Shown in pieces: positions 9,498-18,591 of a stretch of DNA of 59,767 nucleotides. Below the pieces are notes generated by a model. It saw only the letters and a list, made by a program, of their open reading frames with translations, was not told where the DNA came from and searched no databases. How positions within the stretch are numbered: the first letter of the stretch is position 1; each line of letters starts with the position of its first letter. The stretch is taken from positions 1 to 59,767 of the forward strand of contig JAFVDH010000031.1 in NCBI GenBank assembly GCA_017478515.1. The letters run 5' to 3'. Position numbers and translations under genes: made by a program. The stretch comes from a bacterium (GTDB taxonomy: Bacteria > Cyanobacteriota > Vampirovibrionia > Gastranaerophilales > Gastranaerophilaceae).

Positions 9498-10309
9498 AAA
9501 TATTCATAATTGCATTTGTATTTTTGGTATTTTCTGCGGAAGTGAAATCAGCAGAAGTAATAAAAGCTGAGCCGATATTTACGACAACAACACCGATTAT
9601 AAAACCACATATCGTAGAACCTCCGTCAAAACCTGTGCAAACAACAACACCTGATATAAACTATGTGCCTAAAATTAACCAAAATACGAATGTTCCTGTT
9701 GTAAAAAATGCGGAATTAAATATAACGACATCTCCTGCACAGAGTGTAAATACAGTTAATAAAGTAAATACAAATAATACGGGTACGGTTAATTTAAATA
9801 CATCAAGCATGCAGTCTAATTCAGTTAAGAATGTTACGACTCAGCAGTCTACGGCTAAGCCGTCGCAAAGTGTTGCTGTATCTCAGCAAACAAGTGCTCA
9901 AAAACCCGTAGTTCAGCAGGCAGTTTCTGTTCAAAGTTCAAATACAAATTTTGTAAAACCGGTTTCTAATCAATCTGCCGTACAAAATCCTGCCGTTATT
10001 CCTCAGGTGATTTCGTTTCAAAAATGTACAAAAATTTTTCCCGTAGAGTCTGAAAAATTGTTCTATTTGTCTCTTGCATCAATAAATGCTAATAAATTTA
10101 CAATAAATGAAATACAATCGAAAAGCGGCTATATTTTATTTTCTGTAATGCAAAAACAATTTTTGTTAAGTATTGCAACGGTGGATAAGAAAAATTCTAT
10201 AGCAAAAATAACCCCTGCAAACAATAATTATTACTTTCCTGAGGGTATTGTAACAAATATTTTTAAATATATAGACCTGAATACTGATACGGAAGTTTCT
10301 AAAATATAG
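9482..10309 (+). CDS. Secreted Thr/Gln/Ser-rich protein, unknown
   Basis: This gene overlaps the 3' end of polA by 16 bases. The protein (275 residues) starts with a Sec-type signal peptide (IFIIAFVFLVFSAEVKSAEV, cleavage near Ala). A low-complexity Thr/Pro/Asn/Gln/Ser linker of about 150 residues follows, then a roughly 100-residue folded-looking domain near the C-terminus (FQKCTKIFPVESEKLFYLSL). It is probably periplasmic or surface exposed. No family is recognised. Confidence 0.75.
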   Translation: MARTIKIFIIAFVFLVFSAEVKSAEVIKAEPIFTTTTPIIKPHIVEPPSKPVQTTTPDINYVPKINQNTNVPVVKNAELNITTSPAQSVNTVNKVNTNNTGTVNLNTSSMQSNSVKNVTTQQSTAKPSQSVAVSQQTSAQKPVVQQAVSVQSSNTNFVKPVSNQSAVQNPAVIPQVISFQKCTKIFPVESEKLFYLSLASINANKFTINEIQSKSGYILFSVMQKQFLLSIATVDKKNSIAKITPANNNYYFPEGIVTNIFKYIDLNTDTEVSKI

Positions 10310-10316
10310 AAAAAAG

Positions 10317-10333
10317 TGATATAATATCCAATA
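10317..10333 (+). promoter_or_regulatory. Extended -10 promoter immediately before fliI
   Basis: TGA followed by TATAAT (10320-10325) makes an extended -10 box whose last base lies 8 nt before the fliI ATG. Transcription from it would give a leaderless or nearly leaderless mRNA. The -35 region is poor. Confidence 0.55.
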
Positions 10334-11685
10334 TGATTACAGATCAAATAGACCAAGAGAGATTAGACATAATAAAAGAAAAAGCAAAACGAGTAGTGGA
10401 TAATACTTGTTTGTATCAATACAGAGGAACAGTATCAAAGCTTTTGGGATTAACTGTAGAAGTAAAACTTCCAGGTTTAAAAATTGGGGATTTGTGTTAC
10501 ATTGAGACAAATACAGGAGAAAAAAAACCAGCGGAAGTAGCGGCATTTAAAGGTGAAGTTGCACAATTGCTGTTACTTTTGGACGGAAACGGTATAGGGC
10601 AGGGCTGTTTGGTTTCGTCAACAGGTCAGCCTATTACGATACCTGTCGGAGATTTTTTACTCGGAAGACTGATAGACCCTATGGGAAATCCAATGGATGG
10701 TCAACCGTTTAATTTGGAGGGGGCATCTTGGAGAAGTATAGAAGGGCCTCCGCCAAGTCCGTTTGAACGCCCTATAATTACGGAAATGTTTTCAACAGGT
10801 GTAAGGGCAATAGATTCATGTTTAACATTTGGCTGTGGACAACGTATGGGTTTATTTGCCGGTTCAGGGGTTGGTAAATCAACGCTTTTGGGTATGATTG
10901 CAAGAAATTCCGATGCCGATGTCAATGTAGTTGCTCTAATTGGAGAACGTGGCCGTGAGGTAAAAGAGTTTATTGAAGATGCTCTTGGCCCTGAGGGTAT
11001 GAAAAAATCAGTTCTTGTCTGCGCAACAGGTGACCAGCCGCCTTTAATTCGTCAAAAATGTCTGCTTGCTGCAACTGCTGTATGTGAATATTTTAGAGAT
11101 AAAGGTAAAAAAGTATTTTTGATGACAGATACAATTACCCGTTGTGCAATGGCAGGACGTGAAGTAGGCTTGTCACTGGGAGAACCGCCTACGATGAAAG
11201 GTTATCCGCCGTCAATTTTCTCTTGGCTGCAAAAAGTTCTTGAAAGAGCAGGTAACAGTCCTAAAGGTTCTATTACTGCGTTTTATACCGTATTGATGGA
11301 GGGGGATGATATTAACGACCCTATTGTTGATACGGTGCGTGGTATTACGGACGGTCACATTTTCTTGTCCAGAAAAGTCGCTGAGGCTAACCATTATCCT
11401 GCTATTGACGTTCTTGGAAGTATTTCCCGTTTGATGAGTGCTATTGCTTCTTCTGAACACAAAGAAGCTGCCGGTAAAATGAGAAAACTCCTTGCTTTGT
11501 ATCGTGAAAACAAGGATTTGATTGATGTTGGGATGTATCAGGCAGGTTCTAATCCTAGTCTTGATATTGCTATCGAAATGATGCCTCAAATTAACGGATT
11601 TTTACAACAAAGAACCACTGATATCGTTAGCATGGATACAACAATCGATACTTTAATTCAAATGATGGCAAATGTAAATATTTAG
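10333..11685 (+). CDS. fliI: FliI/SctN-type export ATPase
   Basis: This 450-residue ATPase energises a flagellar or related type III export apparatus at the inner membrane. The P-loop is GSGVGKST at 177-184, with GERGREVKEF downstream and Walker B around VFLMTDTITRCAMAGREVG, all characteristic of the FliI/YscN family. It has normal length. The flagellar rod genes at 32.6-35 kb support a flagellar role, but sequence alone does not exclude a non-flagellar type III system. No ribosome binding site is visible; the -10 box sits directly upstream. Confidence 0.93.
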   Translation: MITDQIDQERLDIIKEKAKRVVDNTCLYQYRGTVSKLLGLTVEVKLPGLKIGDLCYIETNTGEKKPAEVAAFKGEVAQLLLLLDGNGIGQGCLVSSTGQPITIPVGDFLLGRLIDPMGNPMDGQPFNLEGASWRSIEGPPPSPFERPIITEMFSTGVRAIDSCLTFGCGQRMGLFAGSGVGKSTLLGMIARNSDADVNVVALIGERGREVKEFIEDALGPEGMKKSVLVCATGDQPPLIRQKCLLAATAVCEYFRDKGKKVFLMTDTITRCAMAGREVGLSLGEPPTMKGYPPSIFSWLQKVLERAGNSPKGSITAFYTVLMEGDDINDPIVDTVRGITDGHIFLSRKVAEANHYPAIDVLGSISRLMSAIASSEHKEAAGKMRKLLALYRENKDLIDVGMYQAGSNPSLDIAIEMMPQINGFLQQRTTDIVSMDTTIDTLIQMMANVNI

Positions 11686-11687
11686 GG

Positions 11688-11693
11688 TATAAT
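11688..11693 (+). promoter_or_regulatory. -10 box directly before the 11700 gene
   Basis: TATAAT ends 7 nt before the ATG at 11700, again predicting a leaderless transcript. It lies just beyond the fliI stop, and no good -35 is visible. Confidence 0.45.
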
Positions 11694-11699
11694 GGATTT

Positions 11700-12590
11700 A
11701 TGAAAAGATTTATTTTAACAATTATATTTATTTTATTTTTAATCCCTCAGGCTGATGCTGCTCAAAAAACTCTTGAACAACAGTCTAATACTTTGGCGGT
11801 AAAAGAAATCAGAGCTGTTTTAAATGAATACGTTCAATACGAAAACAGCAAAAATATGGAGGGCATAAAACGTCTTCATGCTGATGATTATATGACTGTC
11901 GATGCTATGCCTAAAAAGGTTTATGTTGATATTATCGATAAAACCTGGAAAAAATATACAAATATTAAACAGGAATTGAAAATTAAAAATATTGAAGTAA
12001 ACGGAAATTATGCTATAGCAGAGGTTACTGAAATATTGAAAGGCTCTACTTCGGAACTTATTGACGACAAAACGGTTGAGGGAACTTTAACAAGCGTTTC
12101 AAATATCGTATATTATATGAGAAAAACTCAAAATCAGTGGAAGTTTGTATCTGATTATGTTGTTGATGAGCAAACTGTGCTTGCTTTTGAAAAGGCAAAA
12201 GAATTGAATATAGAATTTACTGCCCCAAGCAGGGTTTTGGCCGGTAAAGAGTATGTTGCAACTTTTAACGTTCAAGGCATTCCGAAAGATTCTTTCGTTG
12301 TGGCTACAATCGGGCAGGAAAAAATTATTTATCCTCATAAAAATGCGGAAGAAGTTTATAGAAAAGTTCCTCAGGACGGGATTTTGGAAAGAGTTTTTAA
12401 ATCTAATCAAGACAACTTAAATGAGTATATTGTTGTGACTTATTGCATAACTAAGCCTGTTCTGACAAAAACAAAACAAATTGAAACTCTTTTAACAGGG
12501 GTTGGTTATATTATAAACAGGGTTAATGTAGTTCCTGAAAATAAATTTATTACAGTATCGGAAAATGGCAAAAAAGAAACGAAAATCTAA
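11700..12590 (+). CDS. Secreted protein with NTF2/SnoaL-like domain
   Basis: A 296-residue protein with a signal peptide (FILTIIFILFLIPQADAAQ). Residues about 35-160 look like an NTF2-like (SnoaL/DUF4440-type) cone fold: an N-terminal helix (AVKEIRAVLNEYVQYENSKN), HADDYMTVD, alternating strands (NYAIAEVTEILKG), and a final QWKFVSDYVV strand. A beta-rich C-terminal domain follows. The pocket may bind a small ligand, but no catalytic residue can be assigned. It overlaps lspA by 26 bases. Confidence 0.75.
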   Translation: MKRFILTIIFILFLIPQADAAQKTLEQQSNTLAVKEIRAVLNEYVQYENSKNMEGIKRLHADDYMTVDAMPKKVYVDIIDKTWKKYTNIKQELKIKNIEVNGNYAIAEVTEILKGSTSELIDDKTVEGTLTSVSNIVYYMRKTQNQWKFVSDYVVDEQTVLAFEKAKELNIEFTAPSRVLAGKEYVATFNVQGIPKDSFVVATIGQEKIIYPHKNAEEVYRKVPQDGILERVFKSNQDNLNEYIVVTYCITKPVLTKTKQIETLLTGVGYIINRVNVVPENKFITVSENGKKETKI

Positions 12591-13083
12591 CAAGTTAACA
12601 AAAATAGCTGAGTCTTCAATTACAAGCAAGATGATTTATCTTATTGTAACATTGATATTTTTTATTGCCTCAAATATGTATTTGACTGATTTGCTGCTGG
12701 ATGAAATGGATTTGGGGCTAACTGTTGTAAATCCAGTGTTTTCTCTTAGATATGTTGAAAATACAGGTGCAGCGTTTAGTTTGCTTGAAAATTATCCTTA
12801 CGCCGTTATAGCTTTATCTGCTGCGGCTCTTATTGTCGTTCTCGTTTATACAATTAATAATCTGCAAACTTTATCTATGAAAGCCGTTTTTTGTTCCTCT
12901 TTATTGATGTCGGGTATTTTTTGCAACTTGTATGAACGTATTTTTTTCGGATATGTAAGAGACTTTATTCATTTGAATTTCGTGGATTTTCCTATTTTTA
13001 ACTTCTCTGATATGTCTATAAATATTGCTGTTTTGTTTATAATAGTTTTATTATTTAGTAAAAATATTTTGAAGAATATATAA
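12565..13083 (+). CDS. lspA: Lipoprotein signal peptidase
   Basis: A 172-residue aspartic membrane protease that cleaves prolipoprotein signal peptides. Conserved LspA blocks are present: ENTGAAFS, then NLYERIFFGYVRDFI, then FNFSDMSINI. The two Asp residues of the catalytic dyad (in VRDF and FSD) are kept. The usually conserved Asp in NLxDR is Glu here. Four membrane segments follow a Lys-rich cytoplasmic N-terminus. The gene overlaps its upstream neighbour and is followed by rluD after one base, as in the common lspA-rluD arrangement. Confidence 0.93.
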   Translation: MAKKKRKSNKLTKIAESSITSKMIYLIVTLIFFIASNMYLTDLLLDEMDLGLTVVNPVFSLRYVENTGAAFSLLENYPYAVIALSAAALIVVLVYTINNLQTLSMKAVFCSSLLMSGIFCNLYERIFFGYVRDFIHLNFVDFPIFNFSDMSINIAVLFIIVLLFSKNILKNI

Positions 13084-13084
13084 G

Positions 13085-13993
13085 ATGAAATATTTGATAG
13101 AAGAAAATGATGAACATAAACGTTTGGATAAGTTTGTTAGTGAATTGTTTGATGATATATCCAGACAAACTGTTCAAAATGCTGTAAAAGATGGTTTAAT
13201 AAAAGTTAATTGTGATAAAAAGAAGTCGTCTTATTCATTAAAAGAACACGATATTGTCGAATTTTCCGATGATATTTTTGAAATAAAACCTCTTGCGGCA
13301 GAAAATATTCCGCTTGATATTGAATATGAAGACGAAAATATGCTTGTTGTAAATAAACCGTCCGGCATGCTGACTCATCCTGCAGGAAAAGAAAAAACAG
13401 GTACTCTTGTTAATGCTCTTTTAAATTACTGTCCGGAAACATTATCAGATATTGGCGGAGAATTTAGAAGAGGCATTGTTCACAGGCTTGATAGAAATAC
13501 TTCAGGGCTTTTAATGGCTGCAAAAAATAATAAAACTCACGAATTTTTGCAAGAACAAATAAAAACAAAATCTGCAATACGCAAATATTATGCGGTAGTA
13601 AAGGGTGTTATTGATTTAGATGAGGGTATTATAAATAAACCTATTGCAAGAAGTCCTAAAAATCCTCAACGCATGGATATAGTTGACGGCGGAAGAGAAA
13701 GCTTAACTCTTTTTAAAGTTTTGGAACGATTTAAAGAATACACATTTATTGAATTGGAATTGAAAACAGGAAGAACCCACCAAATAAGGGTTCATATGTC
13801 GTCAATCGGTCATCCTGTGATGAATGATACACTTTATGGGGCCGGCATGTCTAAAATTCATACTCAAGAACAGGTTTTGATGGCATATTCTCTAACCTTT
13901 ACAAAGCCCTTTTCTGATGAGATAATAAATGTTGAAATTGATTATGATGAAAAATTAAAACGAGTATTAAAGTATTTAAGGAGTAAAAATTGA
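13085..13993 (+). CDS. rluD: RluD-family 23S rRNA pseudouridine synthase
   Basis: A 302-residue protein with an N-terminal S4 RNA-binding domain (RLDKFVSELFDDISRQTVQN) and the RluA/RluD catalytic domain. The catalytic Asp136 lies in HRLDRNTSG, and KTGRTHQIRVHMSSIGHPV marks the C-terminal part. It isomerises uridines in 23S rRNA. The exact target (RluC- or RluD-like) cannot be fixed from sequence, although the neighbour lspA is typical of RluD. Confidence 0.92.
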   Translation: MKYLIEENDEHKRLDKFVSELFDDISRQTVQNAVKDGLIKVNCDKKKSSYSLKEHDIVEFSDDIFEIKPLAAENIPLDIEYEDENMLVVNKPSGMLTHPAGKEKTGTLVNALLNYCPETLSDIGGEFRRGIVHRLDRNTSGLLMAAKNNKTHEFLQEQIKTKSAIRKYYAVVKGVIDLDEGIINKPIARSPKNPQRMDIVDGGRESLTLFKVLERFKEYTFIELELKTGRTHQIRVHMSSIGHPVMNDTLYGAGMSKIHTQEQVLMAYSLTFTKPFSDEIINVEIDYDEKLKRVLKYLRSKN

Positions 13994-14286
13994 AAATTCT
14001 GTTTAAAATAATAACGATAGCATTATTAGCTATAATAGGTTACATTGTTTATACAACACACAGCAAAATGGCAGCATTAACAGGTATTGCAGGACTTTTT
14101 GCAGGAATATTTTACATGCAGTCGTTTGTTCTTGTTTTGAACGATAAATTAAAAAGCTACAAAAGACAAGTAGAAAAAATTGATATATCAGATAGTGAAA
14201 ATTCTTCAAAAGTTGAAGTTTTAGAACAAAAAATTGTTGTGTTGGAAAAGGCTTTAAAAAATGCTCTGGAAAATAATAACAACTAG
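13990..14286 (+). CDS. Small membrane protein with C-terminal coiled coil
   Basis: A 98-residue protein starting at TTG 13990, which overlaps the rluD TGA. A strong AAGGAG 6 bp upstream fixes this start. It has two membrane helices (about 3-20 and 28-50), then a charged region and a short coiled coil (VEVLEQKIVVLEKALKNAL). The shape recalls LapA-like envelope proteins, but the family is not certain. It is probably the last gene of the operon before yidC's own promoter. Confidence 0.8.
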   Translation: MKILFKIITIALLAIIGYIVYTTHSKMAALTGIAGLFAGIFYMQSFVLVLNDKLKSYKRQVEKIDISDSENSSKVEVLEQKIVVLEKALKNALENNNN

Positions 14287-14295
14287 TTTTATTAT

Positions 14296-14324
14296 TTGAC
14301 TTATGTGTGTTTTTGGGTTATCTT
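14296..14324 (+). promoter_or_regulatory. Promoter of yidC
   Basis: TTGACT (14296-14301) and TATCTT (14319-14324) are spaced 17 bp apart, 45 bp upstream of the yidC ATG. Confidence 0.65.
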
Positions 14325-14368
14325 AAACAAAGTTAGATTAGGGAAACGTAAGATTTGAGGATATAAAA

Positions 14369-15451
14369 ATGGATTTTGTAACGTTAATGATAAAATTGTT
14401 AAAATCACTATCTGTAGTGGGTGGTTTTGGTGTAGGCATTATATTGCTGACAATAGTAATAAGAGCATTGATGTGGCCTTTGGGGGTTTCTCAACAACGC
14501 TCAATGAGAATTATGCAGACATTACAGCCTAAAATGAAAGCTATTCAAGACAGATACAAAAATGACCCTCAATTAATGCAAAAGAAAATGATGGACTTTT
14601 ATAAGGAACACAAATTCAATCCTATGGCAGGATGTTTTCCTTTATTAATCCAAATGCCTATATTTATTTTGTTATATACATCTTTGATGAGTCCGCAATT
14701 TATATCTATGGCGGGTGATACATCATTTCTATTTATAAACAGACTTGATGCAACTCTAAAAACTAATGCAGGTATTTCAAATGACGGTGTAATGGGCGTT
14801 TCAAAATACGATACGTTTATGTTGAATAAGACTGCAAAAGTTTATTTTACGGATGGCACTGTTGAAGATGCGGTAAAAATTGAAAAACCTAATAAAGCAT
14901 TGAGTGTTCAAGGGGATATAGTTCCTGACCAGCCTATTGATTTTAAAATCAGCTTAGACAGCTTGGATTTGAAATTCTCTAAACTTGATAAAATTGAAAA
15001 GGCTGAAGTTAAAGTTACAAATATGCAGACAAAAGAATCTGAAGATGCAACATTTGTAAGAAAAGACGGAATTTTGATGACTGAAATGCCGTCAAAAGCT
15101 GTTAAAAACAGTTTCCATTATGACGTATTACTGTTAATTGTCTTGTTTGGTTTGACAATGGTATTCAGCCAAAAAGTTATGATGGCAACAAATAAAAATG
15201 CTCCTCAAGACCCCGCTCAACAGGCTATGCAAAAATCAATGAATACGTTTATGCCTATTATGTTAACGGCTACTTTCGTATTTATTCCTATTCCTGCGGG
15301 GGTTTTATTATATCTTGTTGTTTCAAATTTGTTCCAGGTCTTCCAAACCGTTGTTATAAATAAACAGATTGATAAAGAAGAAGAAGCTAAAAAACAAAAA
15401 ATTGACGATGATGTTGTTGCAAAAGCAAAGAAAATAGAGCCTAAAGAATAA
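14369..15451 (+). CDS. yidC: Membrane protein insertase YidC/Oxa1 family
   Basis: This 360-residue insertase places proteins in the inner membrane with or without SecYEG. The Oxa1 core is visible: a first core helix with the conserved Arg (IILLTIVIRALMWPL), the cytoplasmic coiled hairpin (MRIMQTLQPKMKAIQDRYKN) and FNPMAGCFPLLIQMPIFI. The last helices are FIPIPAGVLLYLVVSNLFQV. An unusually long soluble insert (about residues 120-245) separates core helices 2 and 3. It lacks the large N-terminal periplasmic domain of Proteobacteria. The start has GAGGA upstream. Confidence 0.93.
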   Translation: MDFVTLMIKLLKSLSVVGGFGVGIILLTIVIRALMWPLGVSQQRSMRIMQTLQPKMKAIQDRYKNDPQLMQKKMMDFYKEHKFNPMAGCFPLLIQMPIFILLYTSLMSPQFISMAGDTSFLFINRLDATLKTNAGISNDGVMGVSKYDTFMLNKTAKVYFTDGTVEDAVKIEKPNKALSVQGDIVPDQPIDFKISLDSLDLKFSKLDKIEKAEVKVTNMQTKESEDATFVRKDGILMTEMPSKAVKNSFHYDVLLLIVLFGLTMVFSQKVMMATNKNAPQDPAQQAMQKSMNTFMPIMLTATFVFIPIPAGVLLYLVVSNLFQVFQTVVINKQIDKEEEAKKQKIDDDVVAKAKKIEPKE

Positions 15452-15457
15452 TAAATT

Positions 15458-16498
15458 ATGTTAGTTTCAGATTTTGATTATAATTTACCTGAAGAATTAA
15501 TAGCTCAAACTCCAAGTGATAAGCGTGAAAATTCTAAAATGATGGTTCTTGACAGAGCAAATCATCAGTTCTATCATAAGCATTTTTACGATATAACTGA
15601 TTACCTTGATGAAAACTGTATTCTTGTTTTAAATAATACAAAGGTTATACCCGCCCGCCTTTACGGACATAAAGATACAGGTGCTTTAATTGAAATATTC
15701 CTGCTGAAAGATTGCGGAAATAAAAAATGGGAAGCTTTAATAAAACCATCAAAGCGTATAAAAATAGAGATGATTATTAAAATAGCGGATTGTCTTTCTG
15801 TTAAGGCTTTGGAAAATTTGGGTGATGGAAAGTGGCTTGTAGAACTTCTTTATGACGGTATTTTGTATGAAATTTTGGATAAAGTCGGAAATATTCCGCT
15901 GCCGCCGTATATCGAAAGAAAAATGACGGATGATGAGAGAAAATCTTTGGATTATGACCGTTATCAGACAGTGTATGCAAAACACGAGGGTTCTGTCGCT
16001 GCACCTACTGCGGGGCTTCATTTTACTCAAGAAATTTTAGATAAGCTTAAAAATAAAGGTGTTGAAATTGCTTATGTTAACTTAACTGTAGGGCTTGGAA
16101 CTTTCAGACCTGTTAAATGCGAAAATATTCTTGAGCATAAAATGGATTCGGAAGAATTTGAAATTTCTCAGGAAACTGCCGATATGATAAACAACGCAAA
16201 AGCTAAGGGTAAAAAACTTGTTGCCGTCGGGACGACTTCTGTTCGTACTCTTGAGACGGCATATCAACAATTTGGTGAAATTAAGGCTTGCAAATCTTCA
16301 TCAAGACTCTTTATATATCCGCCTTATGAATTTAAAGTCGTTGATAATTTAATAACAAATTTCCATCTTCCAAAATCTACATTACTAATGCTTGTAAGTG
16401 CTTTGGCCGGAAAAGATTTTATCTTTGATGCCTATAAATCTGCTATTGAAGAAAAATATCGCTTTTATTCTTACGGCGATTGCATGTATATTTCGTAG
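15458..16498 (+). CDS. queA: S-adenosylmethionine:tRNA ribosyltransferase-isomerase
   Basis: A 346-residue enzyme that transfers and isomerises the ribosyl group of SAM onto 7-aminomethyl-deazaguanine in tRNA, giving epoxyqueuosine. Diagnostic blocks are FDYNLPEELIAQTP near the start, VLNNTKVIPARLYG, EGSVAAPTAGLHFT, and the C-terminal TNFHLPKSTLLMLVSA. The length is normal. It follows yidC by 6 bp and is probably in the same transcript. Confidence 0.97.
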   Translation: MLVSDFDYNLPEELIAQTPSDKRENSKMMVLDRANHQFYHKHFYDITDYLDENCILVLNNTKVIPARLYGHKDTGALIEIFLLKDCGNKKWEALIKPSKRIKIEMIIKIADCLSVKALENLGDGKWLVELLYDGILYEILDKVGNIPLPPYIERKMTDDERKSLDYDRYQTVYAKHEGSVAAPTAGLHFTQEILDKLKNKGVEIAYVNLTVGLGTFRPVKCENILEHKMDSEEFEISQETADMINNAKAKGKKLVAVGTTSVRTLETAYQQFGEIKACKSSSRLFIYPPYEFKVVDNLITNFHLPKSTLLMLVSALAGKDFIFDAYKSAIEEKYRFYSYGDCMYIS

Positions 16499-16584
16499 GT
16501 GTAAACAATATATTTATAATAAACCTACCGTGAAATCAAAAATATTTCTATATTTATAGTATAATATGAATATAAGAGGTTTTA

Positions 16585-17193
16585 ATGGCTTTAGAAAACA
16601 AGTTTAATATAACTAATTCTGCTGAACTTGCAAATATTGAAGAAAAATTAACCAAGAAGAAAGCTTTAGAATTATTTGAAAATGGAGTTTTAGATAAATT
16701 AGAAGCAGGAACTTTTGAGTCTTTGTCAAAAATTCACGAATATTTATTTGTTGAAATATATGATTTTGCGGGAAAAATAAGAGAAGTAAATATAGCTAAA
16801 GGTAATTTTAGATTTGCACCTGTAATGTATTTAAAACCCTCGTTAGAACATATTGATAAAATGCCCCAAAAAACATTTGATGAAATTGTAGATAAATATG
16901 TTGAAATGAATATTGCACATCCATGTAGAGAGGGTAACGGCAGAAGTACACGTATTTGGCTGGATTTAATTCTTAAAAAAGAGTTAGGAAAAGTTGTTGA
17001 TTGGGCAAAAATAGATAAAGAAGATTATTTGCTTGCAATGGAACGCAGCCCTGTAAAAACAGTAGAACTCAAAGTTCTTCTGAAAGAGGCTTTAACTGAT
17101 AAAATAAACGACAGGGAAGTTTATATGAAAGGCATTGATGCCAGTTATCATTACGAGGGCTATAACCTTTATAAAACAGAAAAGTTGTCATAA
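16585..17193 (+). CDS. Fic-family AMP-transferase, class III type
   Basis: A 202-residue Fic protein that would transfer AMP to a hydroxyl side chain of a target protein. The Fic motif is [12 protein letters not shown] with catalytic His112; Cys replaces the usual Phe. Near the C-terminus SYHYEG (187-192) matches the inhibitory (S/T)xxxE(G/N) motif, whose Glu (here Glu191) blocks the ATP gamma phosphate. Its C-terminal position marks class III, as in Neisseria meningitidis Fic, which this protein resembles along its length from memory. That protein targets gyrase; the target here is unknown. It has its own TATAAT (16560-16565) and GAGG ribosome binding site, and no antitoxin gene follows. Confidence 0.92.
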   Translation: MALENKFNITNSAELANIEEKLTKKKALELFENGVLDKLEAGTFESLSKIHEYLFVEIYDFAGKIREVNIAKGNFRFAPVMYLKPSLEHIDKMPQKTFDEIVDKYVEMNIAHPCREGNGRSTRIWLDLILKKELGKVVDWAKIDKEDYLLAMERSPVKTVELKVLLKEALTDKINDREVYMKGIDASYHYEGYNLYKTEKLS

Positions 17194-17200
17194 AAATCAA

Positions 17201-17229
17201 AAATAACACTGCATAATCCTTGTTATTTA
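17201..17229. terminator. Weak convergent terminator
   Basis: AAATAACA (17201-17208) and TGTTATTT (17221-17228) form an 8-bp stem between two convergent genes (Fic and O-antigen ligase). Confidence 0.4.
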
Positions 17230-17266
17230 TTGTTCATTCTTGTAAAAGTCAGAAAACATTGAACTT

Positions 17267-18580
17267 TTAATTTTCTTCAAAAAGTTTAACTCTCAATACT
17301 GCACACATTATCCAGAAGATAATTTGTATTTGTGGTCTGAAAAATACCGTATCCACAAAACCATGCACCATAACGCCAATTATGCTTAATAACCCTGCTG
17401 ACATTAAAATAACGTCATAAATATTGTTTGAATGTAAAACAAATCTTATTCCCTTTGAAAGCATGATGTATAAAAATGCTATAAATGCTAAGAGTGCAAA
17501 GATACCGCTTTCTACGGCTATTTCCAGAAAAATGTTGTAACAGCTTAAAGCGTCAAAACCCGTTTTCATATACAATCCGTAAATTTCTCTAAAATTCTGG
17601 TTGCCGCAGCCAATGCCTAATAACCAATTATCTGTAAACATTTTCCAGGATGCTTGATATACATTAAATCTAAAAGAATTTGAGCTGTCTTGACGCATAA
17701 TGAATATTGATAAAAATCTCATTCTTATTGATTGCAGAGAGAGTATCGCAAGAGCTGAAATTGAACAAATTACGCCAATAACAGCTATATATATTTTTTT
17801 ATAATTTTGCCATAAAAATTTTGCTGATATTAAAATTATTCCGCCTAATATTGCTAAAAGAGCCAGATATGCTCCTCTGCATCCTGTACAAATTATTGCC
17901 CAAGAACATATTACAGAGAATATTAATGCAATAATCCCAGATTTATAGTGCTTTTTGACTAAAAATTTGGCACAAATTCCGTATACAACTGGAATACAGA
18001 CTATTAAAAATCCAGCAAGAAGATTTGGATTATATGGTTGTAAAGTTCCGTAAACCCTTGTCATAACTTCTTCCGGTCTTAAATAACTTACATCCTGCCA
18101 GGTTAGATTTGTATTTGTCGGTATTGTGTTTTGAAATACTGCGTATATTGATTCAAAACTTACGATGCCTGCAATTGTTAGTAAAATAGTATTAATTTTA
18201 TTCCGATTACTGTTCAAAAAATGCACTATTGTAAGATAAAATCCTAAATATGTACAGGTTTTTAAAAATCCTTTTAAACTTAAATAAAATAATGTTGAGC
18301 CCGCTAAGCTTATAACTACAAAAATAAAATAAATTAATAAAGCTGTATCAATGCTGTTTATTTTAACTATGCTATCTTTTTGTATAAACAGTTTAACTGC
18401 TGATAAAAAAATAACGATTAAGGCTAAAAATCCGATGGCATCAGTAGAACAGTATAATGTCGAAAGCAGTGTTAATATTATAAAAAATAATATTATATTG
18501 TTCATATTTTTTATAATGAAACTGTTTTCACAAATATATTCACTTTTTTCTCTGGTAAAAGAAATCAGTTTTTCAAACAT
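17267..18580 (-). CDS. O-antigen ligase/polymerase-family membrane protein
   Basis: A 437-residue polytopic protein with about 11-12 hydrophobic segments and a large periplasmic loop (FQNTIPTNTNLTWQDVSYLR) before the Wzy_C/WaaL-type core. FMRQ-SSNSFRFNVYQASWKMF and GIGCGNQNF are typical of that core. Such proteins join or polymerise O-antigen onto lipid A-core on the periplasmic face. Ligase (WaaL) and polymerase (Wzy) cannot be told apart from sequence alone. It is the last gene of the minus-strand run heptose kinase, DUF4330, ligase. Confidence 0.85.
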   Translation of the reverse strand: MFEKLISFTREKSEYICENSFIIKNMNNIILFFIILTLLSTLYCSTDAIGFLALIVIFLSAVKLFIQKDSIVKINSIDTALLIYFIFVVISLAGSTLFYLSLKGFLKTCTYLGFYLTIVHFLNSNRNKINTILLTIAGIVSFESIYAVFQNTIPTNTNLTWQDVSYLRPEEVMTRVYGTLQPYNPNLLAGFLIVCIPVVYGICAKFLVKKHYKSGIIALIFSVICSWAIICTGCRGAYLALLAILGGIILISAKFLWQNYKKIYIAVIGVICSISALAILSLQSIRMRFLSIFIMRQDSSNSFRFNVYQASWKMFTDNWLLGIGCGNQNFREIYGLYMKTGFDALSCYNIFLEIAVESGIFALLAFIAFLYIMLSKGIRFVLHSNNIYDVILMSAGLLSIIGVMVHGFVDTVFFRPQIQIIFWIMCAVLRVKLFEEN

Positions 18581-18591
18581 TATCCTATGTC

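Noticed and set aside
10333..11685. F1 or V/A ATP synthase catalytic subunit
   Set aside because: Motifs and length fit FliI/SctN, and no other ATP synthase genes are adjacent.
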